A DNA stretch of 64,000 nucleotides, from contig QXWX01000003.1 in assembly GCA_009911175.1 (NCBI GenBank), positions 62,001-126,000 on the forward strand. The letters are read 5' to 3'. Under the pieces are notes generated by a model, which had not been told where the DNA came from, did no database searches, and saw only the letters and a program-made list of their open reading frames with translations. Position numbers and translations under genes: made by a program. This document shows, piece after piece, positions 50,001 through 59,100 of the stretch (position 1 is the stretch's first letter; the number at the start of each line of letters is the position of its first letter). Origin of the DNA: Lachnospiraceae bacterium (GTDB lineage Bacteria; Bacillota_A; Clostridia; Lachnospirales; Lachnospiraceae).

Positions 50001-52124
50001 CTATCGTTCCATCTGCAGCGAGATATTTCCCACCGCCTGTATCTGGATGTTGTTGCTGATCTCGTTAAACGACAGCACATACATCTCCGGGAAGAACTGC
50101 TCGATCAAATGATAGAAATGGATCCTCACCACCTGACTCGTCAGAACGATCGGCGGCTGCCCTAACTCGTGGAACTTCTTCACCTCGTCCGAAAGCTGTG
50201 TGATCACACTCTGCATCACATCCGGACTGAGTGCCAGATAAAGGCCGTGATCCCCATTCGTCAGGCTTGTGATAATATTCTTTTCCAGATCCGCGTCCAG
50301 CGTCACCACCTTCATGCTGCCGCCTTCGCAGAACTTTCTCGTAATGGTCCTCTTCAATGCCACACGGATATTCTCCGTGATCGTCTCCAGATCCTTCACC
50401 GTCATGGCAGAATCCACGATCGTCTCGATGATCGTCTCCAGATCCTTGATCGGGATGCCTTCCTTGAGCAGGTTCGTCAGAACCTTCTGGAAACCGCCAT
50501 AAGAGATGACCGCCGGGATTGCCTCCTCTACCAGCTCCGGCGACTGGTTCTTCAGATTGTCTATCAGACGCACCACTTCCTGCCTGTTCAGCAGCTCATG
50601 GGCATGCTTCTTCACAGTCTCCGACAGATGGGTCAGCATAACGGACAGCGGATCGATAACGGTATATCCGTAGATCTCCGCCATCTCCCTCTTATCCATG
50701 GTGATCCATTTACTCGGAATACCATATGCGGGCTCAATGGTATCAATACCGTCGATCTCCTTCTCCAGGTTCGGCGGCTCCAGAGCCAGATAGTAGTCGA
50801 TCAGGATCTCGCCCTTGGCTACCTCTTCGCCCTTGATCTTGATCACATACTGGTTCGTATTCAGATAAGAGCTGTCACGCAGCCGGATCGATGGAATGAC
50901 CAGACCCATTTCCTGGGCGTACTGCCGCCGGAATATGACGATACGGTCGATCATCTTGCCGCCGCTGGCCTCATCCACAAGCGGGATCAGGCTGTATCCA
51001 AATTCCATCTCGATGGGTTCCACATTGATCAGGGAGTAGACCGTGTTGATGTCCTTGAAATTCTCTTCCTCGGCCATCATCTCTTCCTCCAGGGAAGGGC
51101 CCTGCTCCATGCTCCCCGGTCCGGCCATGCCTGCCATCACGCCCGCGGCGCCTACCATGACAGGTCCGCCCATCTCCTCCATGCGCCGCAGCAGATAATA
51201 ACCGCCGAACAACATGGTCAGCGCGATCACCGCAAGCTGGAACTTGGGCATTCCCGGAACCGCGATCAGAACTGCCAGCACGCCGCCGGCAATCATGATC
51301 GCCCTGGGCTGTGCCTTGAACTGTCCGAGTACTTCTATATTCAGGCTGTCCTCGGCAACCGCGCGGGTTACGATCATACCCGTTGCCGTGGAGATCAGAA
51401 GGGCCGGGATCTGTGCTACCAGACCGTCACCGATGGTGGCGATGGAATAGACCGAAAGCACCTCCGTAAAGGTCATTCCGCCCTGCACCATACCGATGAT
51501 ACAGCCTCCCAGGAAGTTGATCGCCGTCGTCACAAGGGACAGCGTCGCGTCTCCCTTTACAATCTTCGTAGCACCGTCCATGGCCCCGTAAAAATCCGCT
51601 TCCTTCTGGATCTTATAACGTCTGGCCTTGGCCTCCTGCTCGTCGATCAGTCCGCTTCCCAGGTCCGCGTCGATCGCCATCTGCTTACCGGGCATCGCGT
51701 CCAGGGTAAATCTTGCCGCAACCTCAGCCACACGCTCGGCGCCCTTATTGATAACAAGGAACTGAACCAATACGATGATCAGGAAGATTACAACTCCGAC
51801 AACCGCGTTTCCCTGCAGCACGAAGTTACCCATGGCCCCGATGACGGAGCCGGCGGAACCTCCGTTGCTCAGAATGCTTCGCGTCGTAGATACATTAATT
51901 CCGATTCGATATAAAGTTGTGATCAGAAGCAGTGACGGGAAAATGGAAAATTCCAGTGCCTCTTTGATATTCATACTGATCAGCAGAATGATCAATCCTA
52001 CGGATATATTCAGAATAATCATAACGTCCAGGAAAAACGGACTTATCGGTATGATCAACAGCAGTACGATCATGACTACGATCAATGATACCGCATTATT
52101 TAATATATTCTTAATATTAGTCAT
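50001..52124 (-). CDS. flhA: Flagellar type III export gate protein FlhA
   Basis: A 707-residue membrane protein that forms the export gate with FlhB, FliP, FliQ and FliR. The N-terminal 330 residues hold about eight membrane helices with the conserved FHIPEP-type loop (RFTLDAMPGKQMAIDADL); residues 360-700 form the cytosolic ring domain (IVIFRRQYAQEMGLVIPSIR). Length is normal for FlhA. It follows flhB after 34 bases. Nothing is missing. Confidence 0.95.
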   Translation of the reverse strand: MTNIKNILNNAVSLIVVMIVLLLIIPISPFFLDVMIILNISVGLIILLISMNIKEALEFSIFPSLLLITTLYRIGINVSTTRSILSNGGSAGSVIGAMGNFVLQGNAVVGVVIFLIIVLVQFLVINKGAERVAEVAARFTLDAMPGKQMAIDADLGSGLIDEQEAKARRYKIQKEADFYGAMDGATKIVKGDATLSLVTTAINFLGGCIIGMVQGGMTFTEVLSVYSIATIGDGLVAQIPALLISTATGMIVTRAVAEDSLNIEVLGQFKAQPRAIMIAGGVLAVLIAVPGMPKFQLAVIALTMLFGGYYLLRRMEEMGGPVMVGAAGVMAGMAGPGSMEQGPSLEEEMMAEEENFKDINTVYSLINVEPIEMEFGYSLIPLVDEASGGKMIDRIVIFRRQYAQEMGLVIPSIRLRDSSYLNTNQYVIKIKGEEVAKGEILIDYYLALEPPNLEKEIDGIDTIEPAYGIPSKWITMDKREMAEIYGYTVIDPLSVMLTHLSETVKKHAHELLNRQEVVRLIDNLKNQSPELVEEAIPAVISYGGFQKVLTNLLKEGIPIKDLETIIETIVDSAMTVKDLETITENIRVALKRTITRKFCEGGSMKVVTLDADLEKNIITSLTNGDHGLYLALSPDVMQSVITQLSDEVKKFHELGQPPIVLTSQVVRIHFYHLIEQFFPEMYVLSFNEISNNIQIQAVGNISLQMER

Positions 52125-52158
52125 CTTCTACACCATCTTCTGAGTCCTTTATACCAGT

Positions 52159-53229
52159 TTATTTCAGTTTATTATTCAAACGGAAGATCTCAACGAGGAT
52201 CTCCGCCACAACTCCATAATATTCCGCCGGGATCTCACTGTTCAGCGGAGTGGAAGCATACAGTCCCCGCGCCAGAGGCTTGTTCTCCAGGATCTTCACC
52301 CCATGCTGCTCTCCGATCTCCACGATCTTAAGAGCGATATGGTCCTGCCCCTTGGCGATCACGATCGGCGCGTTGTCCCGGTCAATATCGTACTTGAGAG
52401 CTACCGCAAAATGGGTCGGGTTACGGATAATGACATCCGCGTCCGGCACAGCCTGCATCATCCTGCTCCTTGCCATACTCTGCTGGATGCTGCGGATCTT
52501 GCCTTTGACCTTGGGATCCCCTTCCATCTGCTTGAATTCTTCCTTGACCTCTTCCTTGGTCATCTTCATATCCTTCTCAAAAGACCAACGCTGGTAGAAC
52601 AGGTCAAATGCAGCGATCGCGACAAATACCATGCCGACTCTCAATACCATGTTGAAAATCTCTTTCAGCACGTAGATCCCGGACGCAGTCACGGACATAT
52701 CCATCATCTGCGCGATGATCACGATCTCATCCTTCAAGATATTATAAAGCACCACGCCCAGGATCACGATCTTGAGCGAAGATTTCAAGAGCTCCACTAC
52801 CTGCTTTAAGGAGAACATGTTCTTGATCCCCTTCAGCGGATTCAGCTTGCCCAGATTGAACTTCAGCGGCTCCCTCGTAAACAGAAACCTGGTCTGGAGA
52901 CCTGTGCCCACCACCGCGAACGCTATGCTGAGGAATCCCAGCGGAAATACGCATTTTGCCACAACCATGACCGCGTTCCATCCCACCTGCTGCTGATCCG
53001 CAAAAGTCAGGTGTTCCATTCCCCCCACCGCGGAGATCTGAAATACCATCGCGTCCTGCAGCGATTCGTAGATCATGGGAAATAAGATCCTGAGACAGCA
53101 GAAGATTCCCAGAAGAGAGACTACTACGACCACGTCCTTACTCATGGCGACGTGTCCTTTTTTCCGTTCGTCTTTCCGCTTTTTAGGCGTGGCTTTTTCG
53201 GTTTTTTCCTGTCCGCCCTGGTCAGCCAA
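52159..53229 (-). CDS. flhB: Flagellar export switch protein FlhB
   Basis: A 356-residue membrane protein that switches export from hook to filament substrates. The N-terminus EKTEKATPKKRKDERKKG is diagnostic; four membrane helices follow; the autocleavage motif NPTH is in VIIRNPTHFAVALKY (residues about 268-272), so the switch is intact. The last residues are typical. It is next to fliR and flhA in the export cluster. Confidence 0.95.
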   Translation of the reverse strand: MADQGGQEKTEKATPKKRKDERKKGHVAMSKDVVVVVSLLGIFCCLRILFPMIYESLQDAMVFQISAVGGMEHLTFADQQQVGWNAVMVVAKCVFPLGFLSIAFAVVGTGLQTRFLFTREPLKFNLGKLNPLKGIKNMFSLKQVVELLKSSLKIVILGVVLYNILKDEIVIIAQMMDMSVTASGIYVLKEIFNMVLRVGMVFVAIAAFDLFYQRWSFEKDMKMTKEEVKEEFKQMEGDPKVKGKIRSIQQSMARSRMMQAVPDADVIIRNPTHFAVALKYDIDRDNAPIVIAKGQDHIALKIVEIGEQHGVKILENKPLARGLYASTPLNSEIPAEYYGVVAEILVEIFRLNNKLK

Positions 53230-53253
53230 AGGTTCTCACATCCTTTCTATAAT

Positions 53254-54027
53254 TTAAACAAATGTCAGGATTCCCTGCACCGACTTCATCATAATGGACA
53301 TGATCTTGTTCAGATACTCTCCGATCGGTGAAAACATCAGGGCCAGCAATCCCAGCCCGACGATCAGCTTCATCTGGATATTGATGACGAAAATGCTGAT
53401 CTGGGGCACGACCTTATTCAAAATTCCGACTCCGATCTCGATCAGAAATTCCGCCGCGATCATCGGAACCGAAAACCGGATTCCCAGCTCCACACACTCC
53501 AGGAAGATCTCGATCATCCGAACCGCAATGTCCTGGGTGATCAGGATTCCCCCGTATGGAACGATCTCCGCGGACGTGACCATGATCTTCATCAGCGCAA
53601 GATGTCCGTCCACCGCAAAAAACATCAGCATAAACCAGGTCTGCAGCACGCTTCCCGACACCGCCATCTGGGCATTGCTCTGGGGATCATACACTGTAGC
53701 CATAGACAAGCCCATCTGATAGTCGATGATATAACCGGTAAAACTGATGATAAAAAAAAACAATTGCATGACAAATCCGATCAGGTATCCGGCTACGAAT
53801 TCCTTGCACAGGAGAAACGCGAACTCGATCATGCTCGCCGTCTCAAACGCTTCCCCCATAAAGCTCGAATACACCATCAGTGTCAGCACAAATATCATCC
53901 CGGCCTTCACCCGCGACGGGATCGTATTTCTTCCGAATATAGGATTCATCAGGACAAATCCCGACATCCGCATCATGATCAACGCAAACAGCGTGAGCTG
54001 CGCGGTACTGTTAAACATTGTCGCCAT
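53254..54027 (-). CDS. fliR: Flagellar export gate protein FliR
   Basis: A 257-residue membrane protein with about six hydrophobic segments, part of the FliPQR pore. It has the family words TLFALIMMRMSGFVLMNPIF near the start and MAQMAVSGSVLQTWF-like order (NAQMAVSGSVLQTWFMLMF) in the middle. Start at 54027 (MATMFNST) is 8 bases after GGAG; a GTG at 54042 overlaps the ribosome site. Between fliQ and flhB. Confidence 0.92.
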   Translation of the reverse strand: MATMFNSTAQLTLFALIMMRMSGFVLMNPIFGRNTIPSRVKAGMIFVLTLMVYSSFMGEAFETASMIEFAFLLCKEFVAGYLIGFVMQLFFFIISFTGYIIDYQMGLSMATVYDPQSNAQMAVSGSVLQTWFMLMFFAVDGHLALMKIMVTSAEIVPYGGILITQDIAVRMIEIFLECVELGIRFSVPMIAAEFLIEIGVGILNKVVPQISIFVINIQMKLIVGLGLLALMFSPIGEYLNKIMSIMMKSVQGILTFV

Positions 54028-54107
54028 GCCATCACTCCTCACGCCGGTCCTTGTATTTCACTGTCCTAAGCGGCCGAACCAGCGGCCTGCCTGTTTTATT
54101 CGGCATA

Positions 54108-54362
54108 TCAGATCAATTCAAAAATATGAATCGTAAAATTCGTCAGCGACTCCATCATCCTGCCTCCCCCAAACACAAGGATCAGGCCGATGACCAGCAG
54201 CTTCGGAACAAACGTGATCGTCTGCTCGTGAATCTGCGTCGCGGCCTGTATGATAGAGATCAGAATACCAACGATCATACTGATGACCAGAAGCGGCCCC
54301 GCAATCTGCAGGATCAATATGAATAGCTCATATATGATCTCACTTATCTGTTGATTTGTCAT
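54108..54362 (-). CDS. fliQ: Flagellar export gate protein FliQ
   Basis: An 84-residue protein with two membrane helices, the small FliQ subunit of the export pore. GPLLVISMIVGILISIIQAA and TQIHEQTITFVPKLL are the family hallmarks. Length (84-90) is normal. Followed by fliR. Confidence 0.93.
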   Translation of the reverse strand: MTNQQISEIIYELFILILQIAGPLLVISMIVGILISIIQAATQIHEQTITFVPKLLVIGLILVFGGGRMMESLTNFTIHIFELI

Positions 54363-54413
54363 ATCCCGCTTCCTCCTTCTTCATAATCCCCCCGGCAGAT
54401 CCATCCGTTCGCG

Positions 54414-55106
54414 CTAATGGAATCCGTCCACAATATTCTTAAACAGCAGCTCCCATCCGTCCACGGTAATGAACAGCAGCAGCTTGAACGGCATGGAGAT
54501 CATAGCCGGCGGCAGCATCATCATACCCATGGACATGAGCGTACTTGATACCACAATATCGATCAGCAGAAATGGGATGTACAGCAAAAATCCTGCCGTA
54601 AACGCCCTTTTGAGCTCACTCGTCATAAAGGAGGGGATCACGACCGTCATCGGCATATCCATCATAGCGTCCACATATGCGTCTTTATCCTCAAATTCCG
54701 CCTCATCCGGCACCTCCTGCCCAGCGATATCCGTAAACAGCCGCAGAGAACTGTTTGTCGTATTGCTCAGCATGAACCGCTTCAGCGGAACCTGGGCGCG
54801 CTCCAGCGCCACCTCCTGCGTGATCTCATTATTCTTATACGGCGTATAGGCCTGCGTATTGATATCTGAGATGACCGGATTCATAATAAACAGCGTCAGA
54901 AAGATGGAAATACCCACCAGCACCATGTTAGGCGGTGTCTGCTGAACACCCATGGCAGTCCTCAGGAAAGAAAGGATGATCATGGTCCTCGTAAAAGAGG
55001 TCATCATGATTAAAAGTGACGGCAGAAGTGAAATGATCGTCAGCATCAACAATATGTCTAATGTAGGCACCTGCTCGCCGTTCACATTTATCAGTGAATC
55101 ATACAC
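54414..55106 (-). CDS. fliP: Flagellar export gate protein FliP
   Basis: A 230-residue membrane protein of the export pore. LLPSLLIMMTSFTRTMIILS and GVQQTPPNMVLVGISIFLT are FliP hallmarks, as is the C-terminal MGMMMLPPAMISMPFKLLLF. It has a short N-terminal part without a signal peptide, as usual in Firmicutes. Its start overlaps the stop of fliO by one base. Confidence 0.95.
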   Translation of the reverse strand: MYDSLINVNGEQVPTLDILLMLTIISLLPSLLIMMTSFTRTMIILSFLRTAMGVQQTPPNMVLVGISIFLTLFIMNPVISDINTQAYTPYKNNEITQEVALERAQVPLKRFMLSNTTNSSLRLFTDIAGQEVPDEAEFEDKDAYVDAMMDMPMTVVIPSFMTSELKRAFTAGFLLYIPFLLIDIVVSSTLMSMGMMMLPPAMISMPFKLLLFITVDGWELLFKNIVDGFH

Positions 55107-55456
55107 TAATCCTTACCTCCTCTTTTGCCCAGGTCATTCAGCTTGCCCAGCATCTTTCTGAAGTCCATCGGCTGAGAGCCTCCGCCTTCCTCCCCGGGAG
55201 CCAGCGGAAAGAGCTCCTCATCCTCCACCTCAGACAGGATGCTGATCTGCCCTGCGGTCACCCCTACGAGCAGATACTTTCCCCCCACCTGTACCACCGC
55301 GATATGTCGGTCCTGCCCCAGCGAAAGCTGGTCGATCAGGCGCATATAACGGGAATTGCTGCCTTTACTCATCCCCCGGCCCACATACTTGCTGGCCAGA
55401 TAGCTTAAGTAAATAATACATGCCACTATGACAAATGTGGCGAAAATTCTCCACAT
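55106..55456 (-). CDS. fliO: Flagellar biosynthesis protein FliO
   Basis: A 116-residue protein with one N-terminal membrane helix (FATFVIVACIIYLSYLASKY) and a small cytosolic domain, LGQDRHIAVVQVGGKYLLVG, typical of FliO/FliZ. It helps FliP assemble. The position between fliY and fliP is canonical. Confidence 0.85.
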   Translation of the reverse strand: MWRIFATFVIVACIIYLSYLASKYVGRGMSKGSNSRYMRLIDQLSLGQDRHIAVVQVGGKYLLVGVTAGQISILSEVEDEELFPLAPGEEGGGSQPMDFRKMLGKLNDLGKRGGKD

Positions 55457-55531
55457 AAAATCCTACCTCAACTCTGATGCCGCAGCCCTTTGTTCCACAT
55501 CAGAAACCTTTCTTAAAATCAGGAAGCCGCC

Positions 55532-56965
55532 TTACTCCAGCGCCGCCAGGTTGACCTTCATGATCTCCGTGATACGGATACCGAAGTTATCCTCCACAAC
55601 GACCACATCCCCCTTGGCGATGCACTGCCCGTTGACAAACAGGTCTACCTGCTCTCCTGCCAACTTGTCCAGAACCACCAACGAGCCCTTCGTGAAATCC
55701 AGGATATCCTTCACAAGCTTCCTGGTTCTTCCGATCTCCACCGAGATCTCCAGAGGCACGCTCATGATCAGTTCCATGTTCTCTTCCTGGACACCCTCAA
55801 GCACAATGCCGTTCTCCGCCTTCAGCTTCTGCTGGGACGGCGACTGCACATGGATCATCTTCGGCTCCGCCGCCGCGGCCCTCTCTGCCGCCTTTTCTGT
55901 CATCTGCTGCTGCATCTGCTGCATCTGCTGCATCATCTGCTGCATCATCTGCATCTGCATCATTGCCACATCCGGGCTCACTGCCGCCTGCATCATCTGC
56001 GGGGCCGGCGCCATACCTGCCGTTCCCTGCATCATACCGGCCGCTCCCGTATCCGCCGGGGCCGCAGGCATACTCGGCGCTGCCGGTGCCGCCATCGGCG
56101 CTGGCTGCGGTGCCGGGGCAGGCGCAGGTTCTTCTCCAAGACCGCCCGCAAGCATCTTCTCGATTTCTTCCTGAGAAAGCGTTCCGCCTCCTCCCGAAGC
56201 TGCCGGGGCCGGGTCCGGGGCGGGCGCGGGTTCTTCACTGAGACCGCCCGCAAGCATCTTCTCAATCTCTTCCTGGGAAAGCGTTCCGCCTCCTCCCGAA
56301 GCTGCCGGCTCCGGAGCCGCTGGTGCCGGCGCAGGTTTCTCCTCCTGCAGGGAACTGATATCAATGATCGCGTCCTCCGGAAGGAATCCTTCCACAAGGC
56401 TCTTCGCCAGATTCATAGGCATGACATTGAAGAACTCACTCTCCAGCTTCTCCGCAATCTGCAGAGTAAAGCCGACCACCACCTTCGGCTGGTCGTCTAC
56501 AAAATATTTATCAATAAATTCCTGCTCATTGGCAACCTCAAACGAAATTGGGGTCGAGATATTGACCATCTTCCCCAGGAATTCAGACAATGCTGTCGCG
56601 GAAGACCCCATCATCTGGTTCATGACCTCGCAGACCACGCTGACGTTGATCTCGTCCAGTTCGAAATCTTCATCCGCAATCTCCATGCCCATGACCATCT
56701 CTACGATGACCTTCACATCGTGCCGCTTGAGCAACATAACGTTCTTGCCTTCCAGACCGGCGACATAAGTAATCTCAACGCCGACAGCGGGCTCTACTTC
56801 GCCCATCTCGAATTCTTCCTTCTTGACAACGTTCACGACAGGCGTTGTGATATCTACCCTGGCATTCAGCATTGTAGAAACTGCCGTAGCAGATGCGCCA
56901 AGGCTGATATTCAGTATTTCGCCTATCGCGTCTATTTCCATTTTGCTAAAGCACTCCGAACTCAT
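55532..56965 (-). CDS. fliY: Flagellar switch protein FliY with duplicated linker motif
   Basis: A 477-residue switch protein. Residues about 5-205 are a CheC-like phosphatase region with two helices (EILNISLGASATAVSTML and EVMNQMMGSSATALSEF). Residues about 395-475 form the FliN/SpoA domain (MSVPLEISVEIGRTRKLVKD, KGDVVVVEDNFGIRI). The 190-residue linker is Pro/Ala/Gln/Met-rich and holds two copies of GGGGTLSQEEIEKMLAGG near residues 226 and 260. In B. subtilis a similar LSQxEIDALL motif sits at the N-terminus of FliM and FliY and binds CheY-P. It forms the C ring with FliM and probably dephosphorylates CheY-P. Confidence 0.9.
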   Translation of the reverse strand: MSSECFSKMEIDAIGEILNISLGASATAVSTMLNARVDITTPVVNVVKKEEFEMGEVEPAVGVEITYVAGLEGKNVMLLKRHDVKVIVEMVMGMEIADEDFELDEINVSVVCEVMNQMMGSSATALSEFLGKMVNISTPISFEVANEQEFIDKYFVDDQPKVVVGFTLQIAEKLESEFFNVMPMNLAKSLVEGFLPEDAIIDISSLQEEKPAPAPAAPEPAASGGGGTLSQEEIEKMLAGGLSEEPAPAPDPAPAASGGGGTLSQEEIEKMLAGGLGEEPAPAPAPQPAPMAAPAAPSMPAAPADTGAAGMMQGTAGMAPAPQMMQAAVSPDVAMMQMQMMQQMMQQMQQMQQQMTEKAAERAAAAEPKMIHVQSPSQQKLKAENGIVLEGVQEENMELIMSVPLEISVEIGRTRKLVKDILDFTKGSLVVLDKLAGEQVDLFVNGQCIAKGDVVVVEDNFGIRITEIMKVNLAALE

Positions 56966-57003
56966 ACTAACGCTACTCTCCTTTCGAGGATATCCCCCTC
57001 ATA

Positions 57004-57483
57004 CTATTTTCCGATATCCAATGCGCGCATCGCCATCGTCTTCATCGCATTGAATGCCGTAATATTCGCTTCATAAGACCGAGTCGCGGACATGGCGTCC
57101 ACTGTCTCCTTCACCGGATCCACATTCGGCATCATGACATAGCCCTGTTCATCAGCATCCGGATGATCGGGGTTATAGACCGGGTACAGGTCTCTCTGGT
57201 CTTCTACGATCTCAGTCACCCGTACGCCGCCCTTGGTAGCGTTCTTGTTCAAAAGGCTGTTGAATCTGGAACGAAAAGAACCAGAAGCCGCGGAGTTTCT
57301 CGAAGATGTCACGTTGGTAGACGGAATCTCCTGAAATACGACCATCTTTCTCCGGTACGGGCCATCGCCGCTCTCCGTACGGGTGGAATTGGTATTCGCA
57401 AGATTCTGGGAAGCAATATCCAGTCTCTGCCTCTCAGCCGTCAGCGCCGAAGCACTGATATCAAATGAACTCAAAAAAGACAT
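57004..57483 (-). CDS. flgC: Flagellar rod protein FlgC or FlgC-like
   Basis: A 159-residue rod protein. LDIASQNLANTNSTRTESGD followed by PYRRKMVVFQE is the FlgC N-terminal signature, and GYVMMPNVDPVKETVDAMSA with RSYEANITAFNAMKTMAMRA the C-terminal one. FlgC genes normally stand beside flgB and fliE at the head of the operon. Here it is between cheY and fliY, so it is either a displaced flgC or a second copy. It lies 13 bases after cheY. Confidence 0.85.
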   Translation of the reverse strand: MSFLSSFDISASALTAERQRLDIASQNLANTNSTRTESGDGPYRRKMVVFQEIPSTNVTSSRNSAASGSFRSRFNSLLNKNATKGGVRVTEIVEDQRDLYPVYNPDHPDADEQGYVMMPNVDPVKETVDAMSATRSYEANITAFNAMKTMAMRALDIGK

Positions 57484-57496
57484 AATACACCTCCGC

Positions 57497-57856
57497 TTAG
57501 CCGAGAATCTTCTTCACAGTTGACAAAATACGCTCCGGCTTAAATGGTTTTACGATAAAGTCCTTCGCGCCGGACTTGATGGAATCCATAACCATCGCTT
57601 CCTGGCCCATGGCGGAACACATCACGATCGTCGCGCCGGGATCCATTCCCTTGATCTCCTTCAAAGTCTCCAGACCGTCCTTGTTCGGCATGGTAATGTC
57701 CATGAATACAAGATCCGGCTTCTCCGCTGAATAGACCTCCACAGCCTTTGCGCCGTCTTCCGCCTCAACCAGGTCCGTATAGCCCGCCTGGGTAAGGGTA
57801 TTCTTTAACATCATCCTCATAAATGCAGCGTCATCTACTAACATTATTTTTGCCAT
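57497..57856 (-). CDS. cheY: Chemotaxis response regulator CheY
   Basis: A 120-residue single receiver domain that carries the signal from CheA to the motor switch. Acidic pair Asp8-Asp9, phosphoacceptor Asp53 in LVFMDITMP, Thr/Ser region in VMCSAMGQ and Lys103 in IVKPFKP are all present, so it is competent. Start at 57856 (MAKIMLVDD) follows GAGGTATAGGAAA; the open frame begins at 57880. A 16-bp perfect palindrome GTATGGCATGCCATAC lies at 57952-57967 in the gap to fliM. Confidence 0.93.
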   Translation of the reverse strand: MAKIMLVDDAAFMRMMLKNTLTQAGYTDLVEAEDGAKAVEVYSAEKPDLVFMDITMPNKDGLETLKEIKGMDPGATIVMCSAMGQEAMVMDSIKSGAKDFIVKPFKPERILSTVKKILG

Positions 57857-57951
57857 TTTCCTATACCTCTCTTTTTTCAATATTATACTTATTGTAATTT
57901 ATATACACAGATATTTCAACAGATTTATCTGGTAAATAATGCAGTAATTGT

Positions 57952-57967
57952 GTATGGCATGCCATAC
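57952..57967. promoter_or_regulatory. 16-bp perfect palindrome between fliM and cheY
   Basis: GTATGGCATGCCATAC is a full dyad in the 133-base gap before cheY. It may be a protein binding site or part of an intra-operon stem; AT-rich DNA with a TATAAT-like word (minus strand) lies between it and cheY. Confidence 0.35.
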
Positions 57968-57989
57968 GTGTGTTGCCGGCAATGGCAAT

Positions 57990-59003
57990 TTATACCGCTA
58001 CATCCTCTTTATTTTCAATAATGCGGTCTTCAATCTTTACTGCGACATTCTTGTTATGTACGCCAAGCTGCCCGTTGAACCAAGGCTGTCCCTCGATAAA
58101 CAGGGAAACAAGGGAATCCTGCGGCTTGTTCAGGTCGATCACGTCTCCTACATGGAGATTGTATACATCGTCCAGGTTCAGCTTCGCCACACCAAGCTGC
58201 GCCATAACGTCCATCGTGGACTCCCGAATGCTGTCCATGATCTCTTCCCTGTTGCTCTTGACATGCTCGCCCTTCTTCGCGATATGCTTCGTCTTGTCAA
58301 TGATATCGAAGATATTGCTCAGCAGAGTCCCGGGGATACAGATGTTCATCGTTCCTACCACGTCTCCAAGCGTGATCGTCAGCATGATGATGACAACCGT
58401 CTCGTCCACGCTGATCCCCTGGAACATGCTCGGGTTCTCCTCAATATGCTCAAACTGCGTATTCAACGCGATGTGGGTCCCCCACACATCCGTGTTAATC
58501 GCCACCAGATACTTGATGATCTTCTCATACAACGCAAGCTCTATATCCGTATAAGTATAAGATATATCAATGGACCTGTCAAATCCAAGTCCTCCCAGCA
58601 TCCGGTCGATCATCGCCGTCATCAGTGTCGGCGCTATATGGAAAAGCACAGGCGGATTGGTAGAATTATCCGGCAATTCCACTTCAGCCACGGTCAATAC
58701 GTCCGTCTCATTCAGCGCGTTTCCAAATTCATAATAACGCTGCTCCTCGATCCCGACCACTTCCACCTCGCTCACCAGCCGGAACAGGCCGTTGATCTGC
58801 GATGTCGCGATCCTGCAGTAGTTGTCATAGATGCTGCGAAGCATTTTCAGCTTATCTTTTGTATACTTTTTCGGACTATAAAAGTCATATTTTCTGTATT
58901 CCTGCTTCGGTTTTTCAGGCTCCGACGCCTTTGTCTCCGATTCGGCATTTTGCATTGAATTCAGCAGCGCGTCTATTTGACTTTGTGATAATACATCTGC
59001 CAT
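57990..59003 (-). CDS. fliM: Flagellar motor switch protein FliM
   Basis: A 337-residue switch protein. The N-terminal CheY-binding motif LSQSQIDALLNSM is at residues 5-17, followed by a linker, the CheC-like middle domain (GLFRLVSEVEVVGIEEQRYYEF) and the C-terminal SpoA domain (LNLDDVYNLHVGDVIDLN). With FliG and FliY it forms the C ring that sets rotation sense. It lies 97 bases after motB, without the usual fliL in between. Confidence 0.93.
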   Translation of the reverse strand: MADVLSQSQIDALLNSMQNAESETKASEPEKPKQEYRKYDFYSPKKYTKDKLKMLRSIYDNYCRIATSQINGLFRLVSEVEVVGIEEQRYYEFGNALNETDVLTVAEVELPDNSTNPPVLFHIAPTLMTAMIDRMLGGLGFDRSIDISYTYTDIELALYEKIIKYLVAINTDVWGTHIALNTQFEHIEENPSMFQGISVDETVVIIMLTITLGDVVGTMNICIPGTLLSNIFDIIDKTKHIAKKGEHVKSNREEIMDSIRESTMDVMAQLGVAKLNLDDVYNLHVGDVIDLNKPQDSLVSLFIEGQPWFNGQLGVHNKNVAVKIEDRIIENKEDVAV

Positions 59004-59100
59004 CCCAAACCCCTACTTTCATTATTAATTAGCATGCTCAGCTTCTGATTCGGCCTTTGGAAGGACCGGCCGTCCTCCGCCGTCAGGCGGTTGACTGCGG

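Noticed and set aside
50169..51914. Plus-strand open frame of 581 codons opposite flhA
   Set aside because: Antisense shadow rich in His, Asp and Arg; flhA on the other strand is complete and unmistakable.
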